DNA from: Coprococcus sp964488185
GTDB taxonomy: Bacteria > Bacillota > Clostridia > Lachnospirales > Lachnospiraceae
Direction: 5' to 3'
Length of the DNA stretch: 64,000 bases
Assembly (NCBI GenBank): GCA_964488185.1
Contig: CAZATW010000002.1
Location: forward strand, 16,303-80,302
Positions within the stretch are counted from its first letter, which is position 1. Every line of letters begins with the position of its first letter. A program made the position numbers and the translations under genes. Below, in pieces: positions 1-7,734 of the stretch. The notes beneath the pieces were generated by a model that saw only the letters and a program-made list of their open reading frames with translations, was not told the DNA's origin and did not search any database.

Positions 1-539
1 TATTTGCATGTATTTTTTTTGCGAGCGATACCATGACGTGGCAAAAGGCATTAGGCTGTTTAATCGGTTTTTCGGGAATACTCGTAATAAGTATAAGTAA
101 AAACGGCTTTAATCTGTCATTTCCAGGTGATATGTTTATGGTGTTCAATTCACTTTGTTCTGCCTTTGGCGGAATCCTGACAAGAATCGTAACAAAACGA
201 ATGAATCCGTTTTATGCAACAGGGCTTAGTCTTTCTATAGGCGGAGTTATCCTTATGGGTGTCGGTTTTTTTATGGGTGGAAGATTGCACAACATTACAA
301 CTATGGGCGTCATTGTGCTTATTTGTCTGATACTGATTTCGGCGGTGGGATTTGCCCTCTATAATACGCTGATACTTTACAATCCTGTAGGAAATGTGGC
401 TATCTTCAATTCGTTTATACCTGTTCTTGGGGCACTGCTTAGCTGTATCATGCTGCATGAAGCATTTTCATACAGATATATTATTTCGGCAGTACTTGTT
501 ACAGCAGGCGTATTGATTGTAAATAAAGCAAAATCATAA
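1..539 (+). CDS. DMT/EamA-family permease, C-terminal part (5' end outside window)
   Basis: The reading frame is open from base 3, before the first ATG at 33, so the gene begins upstream of the window. The visible part of about 178 residues is very hydrophobic, with about five predicted membrane segments. The text starting ASDTMTWQKALGCLIGFSG is the pattern that opens the second half of EamA-type drug/metabolite transporters, where an amphipathic stretch is followed by LG..L...G. The C-terminal half ends with the usual PV.GAL.S and E...Y.Y..I...L...GV pattern. The substrate cannot be predicted. The gene ends just before the purine-gene promoter and is probably in a different transcription unit. 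Confidence 0.85.
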   Translation, partial: FACIFFASDTMTWQKALGCLIGFSGILVISISKNGFNLSFPGDMFMVFNSLCSAFGGILTRIVTKRMNPFYATGLSLSIGGVILMGVGFFMGGRLHNITTMGVIVLICLILISAVGFALYNTLILYNPVGNVAIFNSFIPVLGALLSCIMLHEAFSYRYIISAVLVTAGVLIVNKAKS

Positions 540-548
540 TATTTGAGC

Positions 549-577
549 TTGCATAACACTTTTATTTATTATATTAT
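549..577 (+). promoter_or_regulatory. Candidate sigma-70-type promoter for the purine unit
   Basis: TTGCAT (549-554) and TATTAT (572-577) are separated by 17 bases. Transcription would start near 584, a few bases before the P1 stem of the ZTP riboswitch at 588. The placement fits, but the hexamers are not perfect consensus. Confidence 0.5.
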
Positions 578-587
578 TCTAATAGGA

Positions 588-675
588 TGTATACACAACT
601 GGCGGAAACAGCATTTGCTGTGTAGGATTACCTACAGGGAGTGTATACAAATAAAAACAGCCGACCGCCTGGGCA
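588..675 (+). promoter_or_regulatory. ZTP (pfl) riboswitch upstream of purO-purH
   Basis: The elements of the pfl/ZTP aptamer are in order. A perfect 9-bp P1 pairs TGTATACAC (588-596) with GTGTATACA (641-649). ACTGGCGGAAA follows the 5' P1 strand, the internal hairpin carries TAGGATTACCTA, and CAGGGAGTG closes the first domain. The second domain contains the hallmark GCCGACCGCCTGGGCA (660-675). The class senses ZMP/ZTP, the accumulating substrate of AICAR transformylase, and typically controls purH and folate genes. Here it sits directly ahead of the genes for the last two purine steps. The second domain overlaps the 5' arm of a terminator, which is the expected expression platform. Confidence 0.88.
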
Positions 676-709
676 TACATTTATTTTGTGTGTTCAGACG
701 GTCTTTTTT
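663..709 (+). terminator. Riboswitch-controlled intrinsic terminator
   Basis: GACCGCCTG (663-671) pairs with CAGACGGTC (695-703) with one internal mismatch, followed by six T residues (704-709). The 5' arm lies inside the conserved second domain of the ZTP aptamer. Ligand binding would therefore sequester it and allow read-through into purO. This is the usual genetic-on logic of the class. Confidence 0.85.
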
Positions 710-799
710 AATGATGGGAAATTCTTTGAATTTCCTATGAAACGAAACGCACAATCACGTAAATATGTTATTTACAATTTTATAACGGAGGAAAAAGAA

Positions 800-1513
800 A
801 TGGAAATGTTATCACTGGCATCAGAGCTGAATCAGAATTCATACCCTGGAAGAGGGATTGTAATCGGTAAGTCTGAGGATGGATTCAAGGCTGTAGCAGC
901 TTACTTTATCATGGGGAGAAGCTCAAACAGCAGAAACCGTGTATTTGTAACCGAGGAAGAAGGCATCAGAACAGAGGCTTTTGATGCATCAAAGCTTGAA
1001 GATCCAAGCCTTATTATCTATGCACCTGTAAGAGTTCTTGGAAAAAACACCATCGTGACAAATGGCGACCAGACAGATACCGTATATGACGGGCTTGCAG
1101 GCGGTCTTACATTTGAGCAAGCCTTAAGCAGCAGGGAATTTGAGCCTGACGGTCCTAATTACACACCGAGAATATCAGGTGTGATGCATGTAGAAGATGG
1201 CAAATATGATTATCAGATGTCTATTTTAAAGAGCAACAACGGAAATCCGGACGCCTGCAACAGATATACATTTTCCTATGAGCATCCTGTCAATGGAGAA
1301 GGTCATTTTATCCACACCTATATGCATGACGGCAATCCGCTTCCAAGCTTTGAGGGGGAGCCTAAGCTTGTTGGAATTTCAGGAGATATCGATGAATTTG
1401 CCAATATGGTATGGACCAATCTCAATGAGGAAAATAAGGTATCACTCTTTGTCAGATATATTGATATCGCAACGGGTGAATATGAAACAAGAATTATCAA
1501 TAAGAATCAATAA
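800..1513 (+). CDS. purO: IMP cyclohydrolase, PurO-type
   Basis: A 237-residue protein that should close FAICAR to IMP, the last step of de novo purine synthesis. Its N-terminus (LASELNQNSYPGRGIVIG, then AAYFIMGRSSNSRNRVF) resembles the PurO/IMP_cyclohyd family, known from archaea and from some Clostridia. It does not resemble the MGS-like cyclohydrolase half of bifunctional PurH. The frame is open upstream to 641, but ATG 800 has a strong ribosome site (GGAGG, 787-791) and gives the expected N-terminus. It lies behind the ZTP riboswitch and 39 bases before the transformylase gene. Its last codons run into a run of 10-base repeats. Confidence 0.85.
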   Translation: MEMLSLASELNQNSYPGRGIVIGKSEDGFKAVAAYFIMGRSSNSRNRVFVTEEEGIRTEAFDASKLEDPSLIIYAPVRVLGKNTIVTNGDQTDTVYDGLAGGLTFEQALSSREFEPDGPNYTPRISGVMHVEDGKYDYQMSILKSNNGNPDACNRYTFSYEHPVNGEGHFIHTYMHDGNPLPSFEGEPKLVGISGDIDEFANMVWTNLNEENKVSLFVRYIDIATGEYETRIINKNQ

Positions 1514-1540
1514 GAATCAGTAAGAATCAGTAAGAATCAG
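1501..1540 (+). repeat. Four tandem 10-bp repeats in the purO-purH junction
   Basis: TAAGAATCAA (1501-1510) is followed by three exact copies of TAAGAATCAG (1511-1540). The first copy encodes the end of purO, and its stop is 1511-1513. The last copy merges into CAGGAGG, the ribosome site of purH. Because the unit is not a multiple of three, the copies place TAA in all three frames across the junction. Confidence 0.95.
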
Positions 1541-1552
1541 GAGGATAATAAT

Positions 1553-2731
1553 ATGAACGAAATTCAGTTGAAGTATGGATGTAACCCGAATCAGAAGCCT
1601 TCAAGAATCTATATGGAGGATGGCAGCGAGCTTCCCGTTAAGGTATTAAACGGAAAGCCGGGCTATATTAATTTCCTTGATGCATTGAACGGCTGGCAGC
1701 TTGTAAAAGAGCTGAAGGCAGCCACAGGACTTCCGGCTGCAACTTCCTTCAAGCATGTATCACCGGCAGGTGCTGCCGTTGGTTTACCACTCGATGAAAC
1801 CCTTGCAAAGATTTACTGGGTGGATGACCTTGGCGAATTGTCACCACTTGCCTGTGCATATGCAAGAGCAAGAGGTGCTGACAGAATGTCATCATTTGGT
1901 GATTTTATAGCACTTTCAGATGTATGTGATGCCGATACGGCAAGACTAATCAAAAGAGAGGTTTCTGACGGTGTGATTGCACCGGGCTATACAGACGAGG
2001 CTATGGAGCTTCTTATGGCAAAGAAGAAGGGAAATTACAATATCATCCAGATAGATGAAAATTATGTTCCTGCTGAAATCGAAAGAAAGCAGGTATACGG
2101 AATTACATTTGAACAGGGCAGAAACAAGCTGAACATAGATGCTGATTTGCTCTCAAATATAGTAACGGTAAACAAGGACATTCCTGAAGCTGCCCTTATA
2201 GATTTGAAGATTTCCCTGATTACGTTGAAGTATACACAGTCCAATTCTGTATGCTATGTAAAGGGCGGACAGGCTATCGGTATCGGTGCAGGCCAGCAGT
2301 CAAGAATTCATTGTACAAGACTTGCGGGACAGAAGGCTGACAACTGGTTCCTTCGTCAGGCGCCACAGGTTATGAACCTTCAGTTTGTTGACAATCTGGG
2401 CAGAGCAGACAGAGATAATACAATCGATGTATATATCGGAGATGAGTATGAGGATGTCCTTCGTGAGGGAGAGTGGCAGAAACGCTTTAAGGTAAAGCCT
2501 CCTGTATTTACAAGAGAAGAGAAGCGTGCTTGGCTTGACAAGAATCAGGATATTACCCTTGGTTCAGATGCTTTCTTCCCATTCTCAGATAATATTGAGA
2601 GAGCCTATAAGAGTGGTGTTAAATATATTGCACAGCCGGGCGGTTCGGTAAGAGATGACCTTGTTATCAAGTGCTGTGATAAGTATAATATGGCAATGGT
2701 ATTTACAGGAATCAGATTGTTCCATCACTAA
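1553..2731 (+). CDS. purH: Phosphoribosylaminoimidazolecarboxamide formyltransferase, stand-alone
   Basis: A 392-residue AICAR transformylase that formylates AICAR with 10-formyl-THF to give FAICAR. It corresponds to the C-terminal AICARFT part of PurH. The N-terminal MGS-like cyclohydrolase domain of the usual protein of about 520 residues is absent. The catalytic signature SFKHVSPAG appears near residues 64-72, the substrate-binding GIGAGQQSR near 244-252, and the end reads ..MVFTGIRLFHH as in the family. ATG 1553 follows AGGAGG at a good distance. Its partner activity is supplied by the preceding purO. A strong terminator follows. Confidence 0.93.
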   Translation: MNEIQLKYGCNPNQKPSRIYMEDGSELPVKVLNGKPGYINFLDALNGWQLVKELKAATGLPAATSFKHVSPAGAAVGLPLDETLAKIYWVDDLGELSPLACAYARARGADRMSSFGDFIALSDVCDADTARLIKREVSDGVIAPGYTDEAMELLMAKKKGNYNIIQIDENYVPAEIERKQVYGITFEQGRNKLNIDADLLSNIVTVNKDIPEAALIDLKISLITLKYTQSNSVCYVKGGQAIGIGAGQQSRIHCTRLAGQKADNWFLRQAPQVMNLQFVDNLGRADRDNTIDVYIGDEYEDVLREGEWQKRFKVKPPVFTREEKRAWLDKNQDITLGSDAFFPFSDNIERAYKSGVKYIAQPGGSVRDDLVIKCCDKYNMAMVFTGIRLFHH

Positions 2732-2777
2732 GTAATCGTTTGGATACCATAATTTAATATAACTCTAAAAGCTCAAA

Positions 2778-2826
2778 ACGGTGGATATACGATAGAAATT
2801 CCGTATATCCACCGTATTTATTTTTA
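2778..2826 (+). terminator. Intrinsic terminator after purH
   Basis: A 14-bp stem pairs ACGGTGGATATACG (2778-2791) with CGTATATCCACCGT (2802-2815). The loop is short, and a T-rich tail follows (2816-2826). It closes the riboswitch-controlled purine unit. Confidence 0.88.
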
Positions 2827-2923
2827 ATATATCATTACATTCATTTCTTTTCCCTTTATAATCGTTTTATTTTGTGCTACAATATATCAGTGAATTTGTG
2901 CAATTTTGTAATAAAAGTAGATG

Positions 2924-2951
2924 GTCTCGTTTCCTCCCAAGATAACGAGAC
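2924..2951 (+). other. 8-bp hairpin with a C-rich loop upstream of the TPR gene
   Basis: GTCTCGTT (2924-2931) pairs perfectly with AACGAGAC (2944-2951). The 12-base loop contains CCTCCC, which is complementary to a Shine-Dalgarno sequence. No T-run follows, so it is not a simple terminator. Function is unknown; it lies in the 279-base gap between purH and the TPR gene. Confidence 0.45.
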
Positions 2952-3010
2952 GCTTACAACAAATACACTTTGGCATATTAAAATATAATTAACTATATGA
3001 GGTTTTTGTT

Positions 3011-3844
3011 ATGGCAACAAGAAAAAGAAGACGAAGAAGAAGGAATAATAAATACAGATTGGATTATAAACGACTGTTTGTATTCTTTATTTTTTGTGTT
3101 TTATTGGTGTTCGGTATCATTTACGGAATATCAGCTTTGCTCTCACATAAGAAGGAATACTTTGAAGAAGGACTTCAGTTCTATGAAGAGAAAAAATATG
3201 ATGAAGCTCTTGAAAAGTTTGAGGCTGCACTGAGTGAATCCCAGTTGCTTTCAGAGAGAACAGATACAAATATAAAGCTCTATATTGCCGATACATATAT
3301 GAAACAAGGGAATTATGGCGAGGCTTTAACCGAATATAAGGATATACTTGAAAACGCACATACAAATAAAAAAGAGGTTACTTCCATGATGGAGCTGGCA
3401 GATGCGCTATACAGCTTTGAACAGGGAAATTATGCGGTAGCTATTGAAGGACTTGAGAAAAAAGCTGATAAATGGCATGAGCTGTATATGTACATAGGCA
3501 CATGTTATGGAGAGCTTGATAATTCGGATAAGATGTTTGAGAATTATGAAGCATATGTCAGGGAATTTGGCTTTAATTCATATATATATGCACAATATGC
3601 ATCCTATTACATAAGCATTGCAGACTACGAAACAGCAATTGGCTATATCAATAACGGCCTTGACAGCGATGCGGAATACAATGCGCAGTTAAGACTTATG
3701 GAAATAGCGTATTACGAGGAGCAAAACGATTATAATTATGCCTATGAGCTTGCCAAAGAGCTTGTAGAATTATATCCTGAATATGAAGAAGGTCAGCATG
3801 AATATATATTCTTAAGCACAAGAACAACGGAACAGGATTATTAG
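3011..3844 (+). CDS. Membrane-anchored TPR protein
   Basis: A 277-residue protein. A very basic N-terminus (ATRKRRRRRRN) is followed by one membrane segment at about residues 21-46. The rest has tetratricopeptide-like helical repeats, such as FEEGLQFYEEKKYDEALEKF and YIADTYMKQGNYGEALTEYK. The repeats suggest a protein-protein interaction scaffold held on the membrane; no specific partner can be named. The start at ATG 3011 has ATGAGG about 10 bases upstream. The 3' end abuts a fragment of another gene in a different frame, so the last residues (about TEQDY) may have been altered by that rearrangement. Confidence 0.75.
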   Translation: MATRKRRRRRRNNKYRLDYKRLFVFFIFCVLLVFGIIYGISALLSHKKEYFEEGLQFYEEKKYDEALEKFEAALSESQLLSERTDTNIKLYIADTYMKQGNYGEALTEYKDILENAHTNKKEVTSMMELADALYSFEQGNYAVAIEGLEKKADKWHELYMYIGTCYGELDNSDKMFENYEAYVREFGFNSYIYAQYASYYISIADYETAIGYINNGLDSDAEYNAQLRLMEIAYYEEQNDYNYAYELAKELVELYPEYEEGQHEYIFLSTRTTEQDY

Positions 3845-4044
3845 AATATCTAAGAAAGAAAAATGAAGATACGATTATTGTTGTTGGTTTGCAAACAGAT
3901 TATTGTATGGACGCAACCGTAAAGCGCGGTTTTGAACATGGCTTTAAAATGATTGTTCCTGCAAATACAAACAGTACGTTTCATAATGATTTTATGACCG
4001 CCGAAACGACATACGAAAACAATATGTATTTTAATCAAATATAA
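3823..4044 (+). pseudogene. C-terminal remnant of an isochorismatase-like cysteine hydrolase
   Basis: In the frame starting at 3841 the DNA reads LLEYLRKKNEDTIIVVGLQ, then TDYCMDATVKRGFEHGFKM, then NSTFHNDFMTAE, ending at TAA 4042-4044. This is the C-terminal part of the isochorismatase/cysteine hydrolase family, including the catalytic cysteine in the GLQTDYC motif. No start codon or N-terminal half is present: upstream the frame runs into the end of the TPR gene and a stop near 3801. The first recognisable residues (about GTGLLEYL) overlap the TPR 3' end. It is a dead fragment left by recombination, and it still overlaps the next gene's possible ATG. Confidence 0.75.
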
Positions 4045-4061
4045 TGATGGGGGGTGTTATT

Positions 4062-4865
4062 TTGGAGATTCAATTATGGCGTGAGATTTTATCTCCATAT
4101 GAACAGGCAGTCGATGAGCTGCTGATAAAATTCAATCACATTATAGCCCAGTACAGAAATCAGGGCTTGTATTCGCCTATAGAGACGGTAACAGGCAGGG
4201 TAAAAAAGATATCAAGTATTCTTGACAAGCTGCAGAAGAAGAATATTCCGATGGATCAGATTGTTGAGGAAATGGATGATATCGCAGGAATCAGGGTAAT
4301 GTGCCAGTTCGTCGAGGATATCGATAAGGTAGTCGAGATCATTCGTGACAGAAGTGATATGCGCATCAGAGAGGAAAAGGATTATATTACAAATGCCAAG
4401 AATAGCGGATATCAGAGTTACCATATTATTCTTGATTATGATGTATATACCATCAACGGCCCGAAAACCATTCAGGCTGAAATCCAAATAAGAACGCTTG
4501 CAATGAATTTCTGGGCAACAATAGAACATTCGTTACAATATAAGTATAAGCATAATATGCCTGAACATATCAGGGAGAAGCTTCATGCTGCTGCAGATGC
4601 AACGGTAGCACTTGATAAGGAAATGTCTCAGGTGAGAGGAGAAATCATGGATGCTCAGAATTCCTTTAATATAAAGGCAAATATCGTTTCTGAGATACTT
4701 ATCAACATACAGAATCTGTATCGGGTAGGCAACCAACGTGAGGTTGTCAAGATACAGGACGAATTCTATAAAATCTATCAGCAGGATGATATGGAGCTGC
4801 TGAATACATTTGCAAAACAGCTTGATATTATAGCCGAGGGATATAAAGCACAAAGCCTCAATTAA
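4062..4865 (+). CDS. relQ: Small alarmone synthetase, RelQ/YjbM type (GTP pyrophosphokinase)
   Basis: A 267-residue RelA/SpoT-synthetase domain protein without HD, TGS or ACT domains. It should transfer pyrophosphate from ATP to GTP or GDP to make (p)ppGpp. Family features include the W..IL.PYEQAVDEL start, TGRVKKISSILDK, the synthetase core MDDIAGIRVMCQF, NSGYQSYHI, and EIQIRTLAMNFWATIEH. I prefer TTG 4062: GGGGGG lies 7 bases upstream and the tryptophan then falls near residue 6, as in the family. ATG 4044 or 4047 is an alternative but overlaps the broken isochorismatase fragment. The C-terminal helical tail fits tetrameric RelQ proteins. Confidence 0.9.
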   Translation: MEIQLWREILSPYEQAVDELLIKFNHIIAQYRNQGLYSPIETVTGRVKKISSILDKLQKKNIPMDQIVEEMDDIAGIRVMCQFVEDIDKVVEIIRDRSDMRIREEKDYITNAKNSGYQSYHIILDYDVYTINGPKTIQAEIQIRTLAMNFWATIEHSLQYKYKHNMPEHIREKLHAAADATVALDKEMSQVRGEIMDAQNSFNIKANIVSEILINIQNLYRVGNQREVVKIQDEFYKIYQQDDMELLNTFAKQLDIIAEGYKAQSLN

Positions 4866-4943
4866 TATTCGGCTGCTGATATTGTAATTGATATCGGCTC
4901 TATTCAGAATACCATTCAGAAATATTTGAAAAGGGAGAGGCAA

Positions 4944-6323
4944 ATGAGACTGCCGCAAGCATTTGACGAAAGAATAAAAGAACAACTAAAAGATGAATAC
5001 AATGCGTATATCGCCTGTCTTGATAAGGAGATGTATCATGGAATCAGAATTAATACCTCCAAGATTAGTGTTGAGGATTTTCTCAAGATATCTCCTTTTG
5101 AGCTGACACCGATAGAGTGGGTTGAAAATGGCTTTTATTACGACCATAAAAAGTATACGCCTTCCAAGCATCCGTATTATTATGCCGGACTATACTATAT
5201 TCAGGAGCCGAGTGCCATGACCCCTGCCAGTGTGCTTGATATAGAAGAGGGTGACCTTGTACTTGATATATGTGCAGCGCCGGGCGGTAAATCTACCGAG
5301 CTTGCAGCCAAACTAAATGGTACGGGGATGTTGATTACGAACGATATCAGCAATTCAAGGGCAAAAGCGCTACTGAAAAATATGGAGCTGTTTGGTATCG
5401 GAAATATGTGTCTTGTAAACGAACCTCCAAACAGTATTTCGGCGGCATTTGCCGGAATGTTTGACAAAATCCTGATAGATGCCCCCTGTTCAGGCGAAGG
5501 AATGTTCCGCAAATCAGGTTCCATGATAACCGCATGGGAAAATAACGGAACTGAATTATTTGCAGGTTTGCAAAAAGGCATCTTAAATGAGATGGTAAAA
5601 TGTCTGAAACCGGGCGGTACCATGCTTTATTCCACCTGCACCTTCTCACCTCTCGAAAATGAACAGTCGGTGGAGTATTTACTTTCTCTTGACGACAGTC
5701 TGTATCTGAAGGAGGTTCCGAAATATACAGGATTTGATGATGGACATCCGGAATGGGGAACCACCGGAAATGCCGACCTTGTAAAATGTGCCAGATTGTG
5801 GCCGCACAGAATAAAAGGAGAAGGTCATTTCGTTGCTCTTATAGGAAAAAAAGATACGGAGGATGTGGGTGGTATATCAGAATATTGCTTTAAACCATAT
5901 AAATTGGATGATTATACCGCTGCATTTTTGTCGCATATTTCGGCAGATGCAGGAATAGATTCTGCCAGAATTGAGGAAAATAAAGGAAAGCTTTATTTTA
6001 TTCCTTATGGTACACCGAATGTAAGAGGATTAAGACTGCTCAGGCAGGGACTATATCTTGGAGAAATCAAGAAAAACCGTTTTGAACCGGGACAGTCACT
6101 TGCAATGTATCTGTCCATGTCAGATTATGACAATTCAATTTCTCTGTCATGCGAAGACGGACGAGTAATCAAATATCTTAAGGGTGAAACGATTGAGATA
6201 GAAGATTGTAATGTTAAAAACGGATATGTACTTGTTTGTGTAGACGGCTATCCCCTTGGATGGGCAAAAAACAATAATGGATTATTAAAAAATAAATATT
6301 TATCAGGCTGGAGGATGATGTAA
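4944..6323 (+). CDS. rsmF: RsmF/NOL1-NOP2-Sun-type RNA (cytosine-5) methyltransferase
   Basis: A 459-residue SAM-dependent methyltransferase, likely acting on 16S rRNA. The N-terminal part (LPQAFDERIKEQL..., YHGIRINTSK) leads into the Rossmann core with the SAM motif LDICAAPGGKSTELA. The two catalytic cysteines lie in DAPCSGEGMFRK and YSTCTFSPLENE. A C-terminal RsmF/YebU-like RNA-binding region follows. The frame is open from a TTG at 4926, but ATG 4944 has the ribosome site GGGAGAGG and is preferred. The stop overlaps the start of the next gene, suggesting translational coupling. The exact target base cannot be told from sequence. Confidence 0.88.
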   Translation: MRLPQAFDERIKEQLKDEYNAYIACLDKEMYHGIRINTSKISVEDFLKISPFELTPIEWVENGFYYDHKKYTPSKHPYYYAGLYYIQEPSAMTPASVLDIEEGDLVLDICAAPGGKSTELAAKLNGTGMLITNDISNSRAKALLKNMELFGIGNMCLVNEPPNSISAAFAGMFDKILIDAPCSGEGMFRKSGSMITAWENNGTELFAGLQKGILNEMVKCLKPGGTMLYSTCTFSPLENEQSVEYLLSLDDSLYLKEVPKYTGFDDGHPEWGTTGNADLVKCARLWPHRIKGEGHFVALIGKKDTEDVGGISEYCFKPYKLDDYTAAFLSHISADAGIDSARIEENKGKLYFIPYGTPNVRGLRLLRQGLYLGEIKKNRFEPGQSLAMYLSMSDYDNSISLSCEDGRVIKYLKGETIEIEDCNVKNGYVLVCVDGYPLGWAKNNNGLLKNKYLSGWRMM

Positions 6324-7081
6324 TGAAAAAAATAGCAGTAGTAACAGGTGCTTCATCAGGTATCGGAAGAGAATTCGCAATACAGATAAGCAAAAAATAC
6401 AATACCATTGAAGAAATTTGGATTATCGCAAGACGGACAGATAAACTGAATGAGGTAAAAAAAGAAATAAATGGTAAACTGGTGAGAATCCTCGGTCTTG
6501 ACCTTTCTAAGGATGCGGACATTACCTTTTATAAGTCACTTCTTGAAAGACAAAATCCGTCAATAAGGCTTCTTGTAAACGCTGCCGGTTTTGGTATATG
6601 TGGACATTTTGACAAGACATCCTATGAAGATAATATCGGAATGATAGACTTGAATTGTAAAGCACTTACGGCTATGACCTATATATCACTTCCGTATATG
6701 TCATCTCCTGCAAATATTATCAATGTCGCATCATCAGCAGGATTTCTGCCGCAGCCTTCGTTTTCAGTATATGCTGCAACAAAGTCAATGGTACTCAGCT
6801 TTTCAAGAGCATTAAACCAGGAGCTGTTTGACAGAAATATTACAGTTACCGCCGTATGTCCGGGCCCTGTTAAGACGGAGTTTTTTGATATTGCAGAAAA
6901 AAATACAAATACGAAGGCGTACAAGTACCTGTTCAGAGCCAATCCAAAGCGTGTGGTAAGAAAGGCACTTCTGGATTCCTTTTATTTCAAAGACGTTTCC
7001 GTATACAGCCTTCCGATTAAAGTCGTCAGATTATTGGCAAAATTATTACCTCACGGCATTTTAATTCAATTTATTAAATAA
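6323..7081 (+). CDS. Short-chain dehydrogenase/reductase
   Basis: A 252-residue classical SDR with an NAD(P)-dependent Rossmann fold. The cofactor motif TGASSGIG is at residues 8-15, NAAG near 87-90, and the catalytic Ser..YxxxK is visible as VASSAGF... and YAATK. The PGPVKTEFF motif follows. The C-terminal segment is hydrophobic and may associate with membranes. The substrate is unknown. ATG 6323 overlaps the previous stop and is preceded by GGAGG inside the rsmF coding end, so the two are probably co-transcribed. Confidence 0.85.
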   Translation: MKKIAVVTGASSGIGREFAIQISKKYNTIEEIWIIARRTDKLNEVKKEINGKLVRILGLDLSKDADITFYKSLLERQNPSIRLLVNAAGFGICGHFDKTSYEDNIGMIDLNCKALTAMTYISLPYMSSPANIINVASSAGFLPQPSFSVYAATKSMVLSFSRALNQELFDRNITVTAVCPGPVKTEFFDIAEKNTNTKAYKYLFRANPKRVVRKALLDSFYFKDVSVYSLPIKVVRLLAKLLPHGILIQFIK

Positions 7082-7157
7082 ACGAATTGTATATAGTATA
7101 TTGAAAAAACGGATATTACGGACAAACCTATCAATAAGTTAGAGGAGAAAAGATACA

Positions 7158-7733
7158 TTGGAAAAAGGTGACTATGGTTATATCGAACGATACAAGAAAA
7201 GGCTTCTAATCAGCATCATAATACTTGGACTTATTATTATACTTGGTGTGTTCTTTTCGGTAGCCGTATTTGATACCAGAAAAAATCTGTTTATATTGCT
7301 GCCGATTCTGACCAGTTTGCCATTTGCAAAGCAACTGGTTTCCTACATATTGTGTGCTCATTTTAAGCCGCTTTCAAAAGAAGAATATGAACTTTTAAAT
7401 AATAAAATAAGCTATAGCAGAAGTGAGGATATCGTTTATGATATATCCCTTAGCAGATATGAAGGAATACTATTTTTCCCTGCCGCTATTGTAAGGAACG
7501 GAAGAATCCTATTCCTGTATACAGATAAATTGAAGAAAAAATATCCTGATATGGATAGTCTCAAGAAGGAAATTGAAAAATCCTTTGAAAACCAAAAGAA
7601 GCCTTATGTTATTCTGGTTACTACAAGTGTGAAGGAATTTATTAAAAAGGCAAATACCATAAAAGAGCCGGGAGAGGAATTCATATCAAAAGACAAGAAA
7701 ATGAGAAATACATTGTTTGAGCTGGGAGTTTAG
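7158..7733 (+). CDS. Uncharacterised protein with two membrane segments
   Basis: 191 residues. Two adjacent hydrophobic segments (about 15-38 and 44-68) are followed by a soluble, lysine-rich C-terminal part with alternating beta and alpha character. I recognise no family motif. The start is TTG 7158 with AGAGGAG upstream; no ATG start in this frame precedes the membrane segments. It sits two bases before the rluA-type gene, in the same operon-like run. Confidence 0.65.
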   Translation: MEKGDYGYIERYKKRLLISIIILGLIIILGVFFSVAVFDTRKNLFILLPILTSLPFAKQLVSYILCAHFKPLSKEEYELLNNKISYSRSEDIVYDISLSRYEGILFFPAAIVRNGRILFLYTDKLKKKYPDMDSLKKEIEKSFENQKKPYVILVTTSVKEFIKKANTIKEPGEEFISKDKKMRNTLFELGV

Positions 7734-7734
7734 A

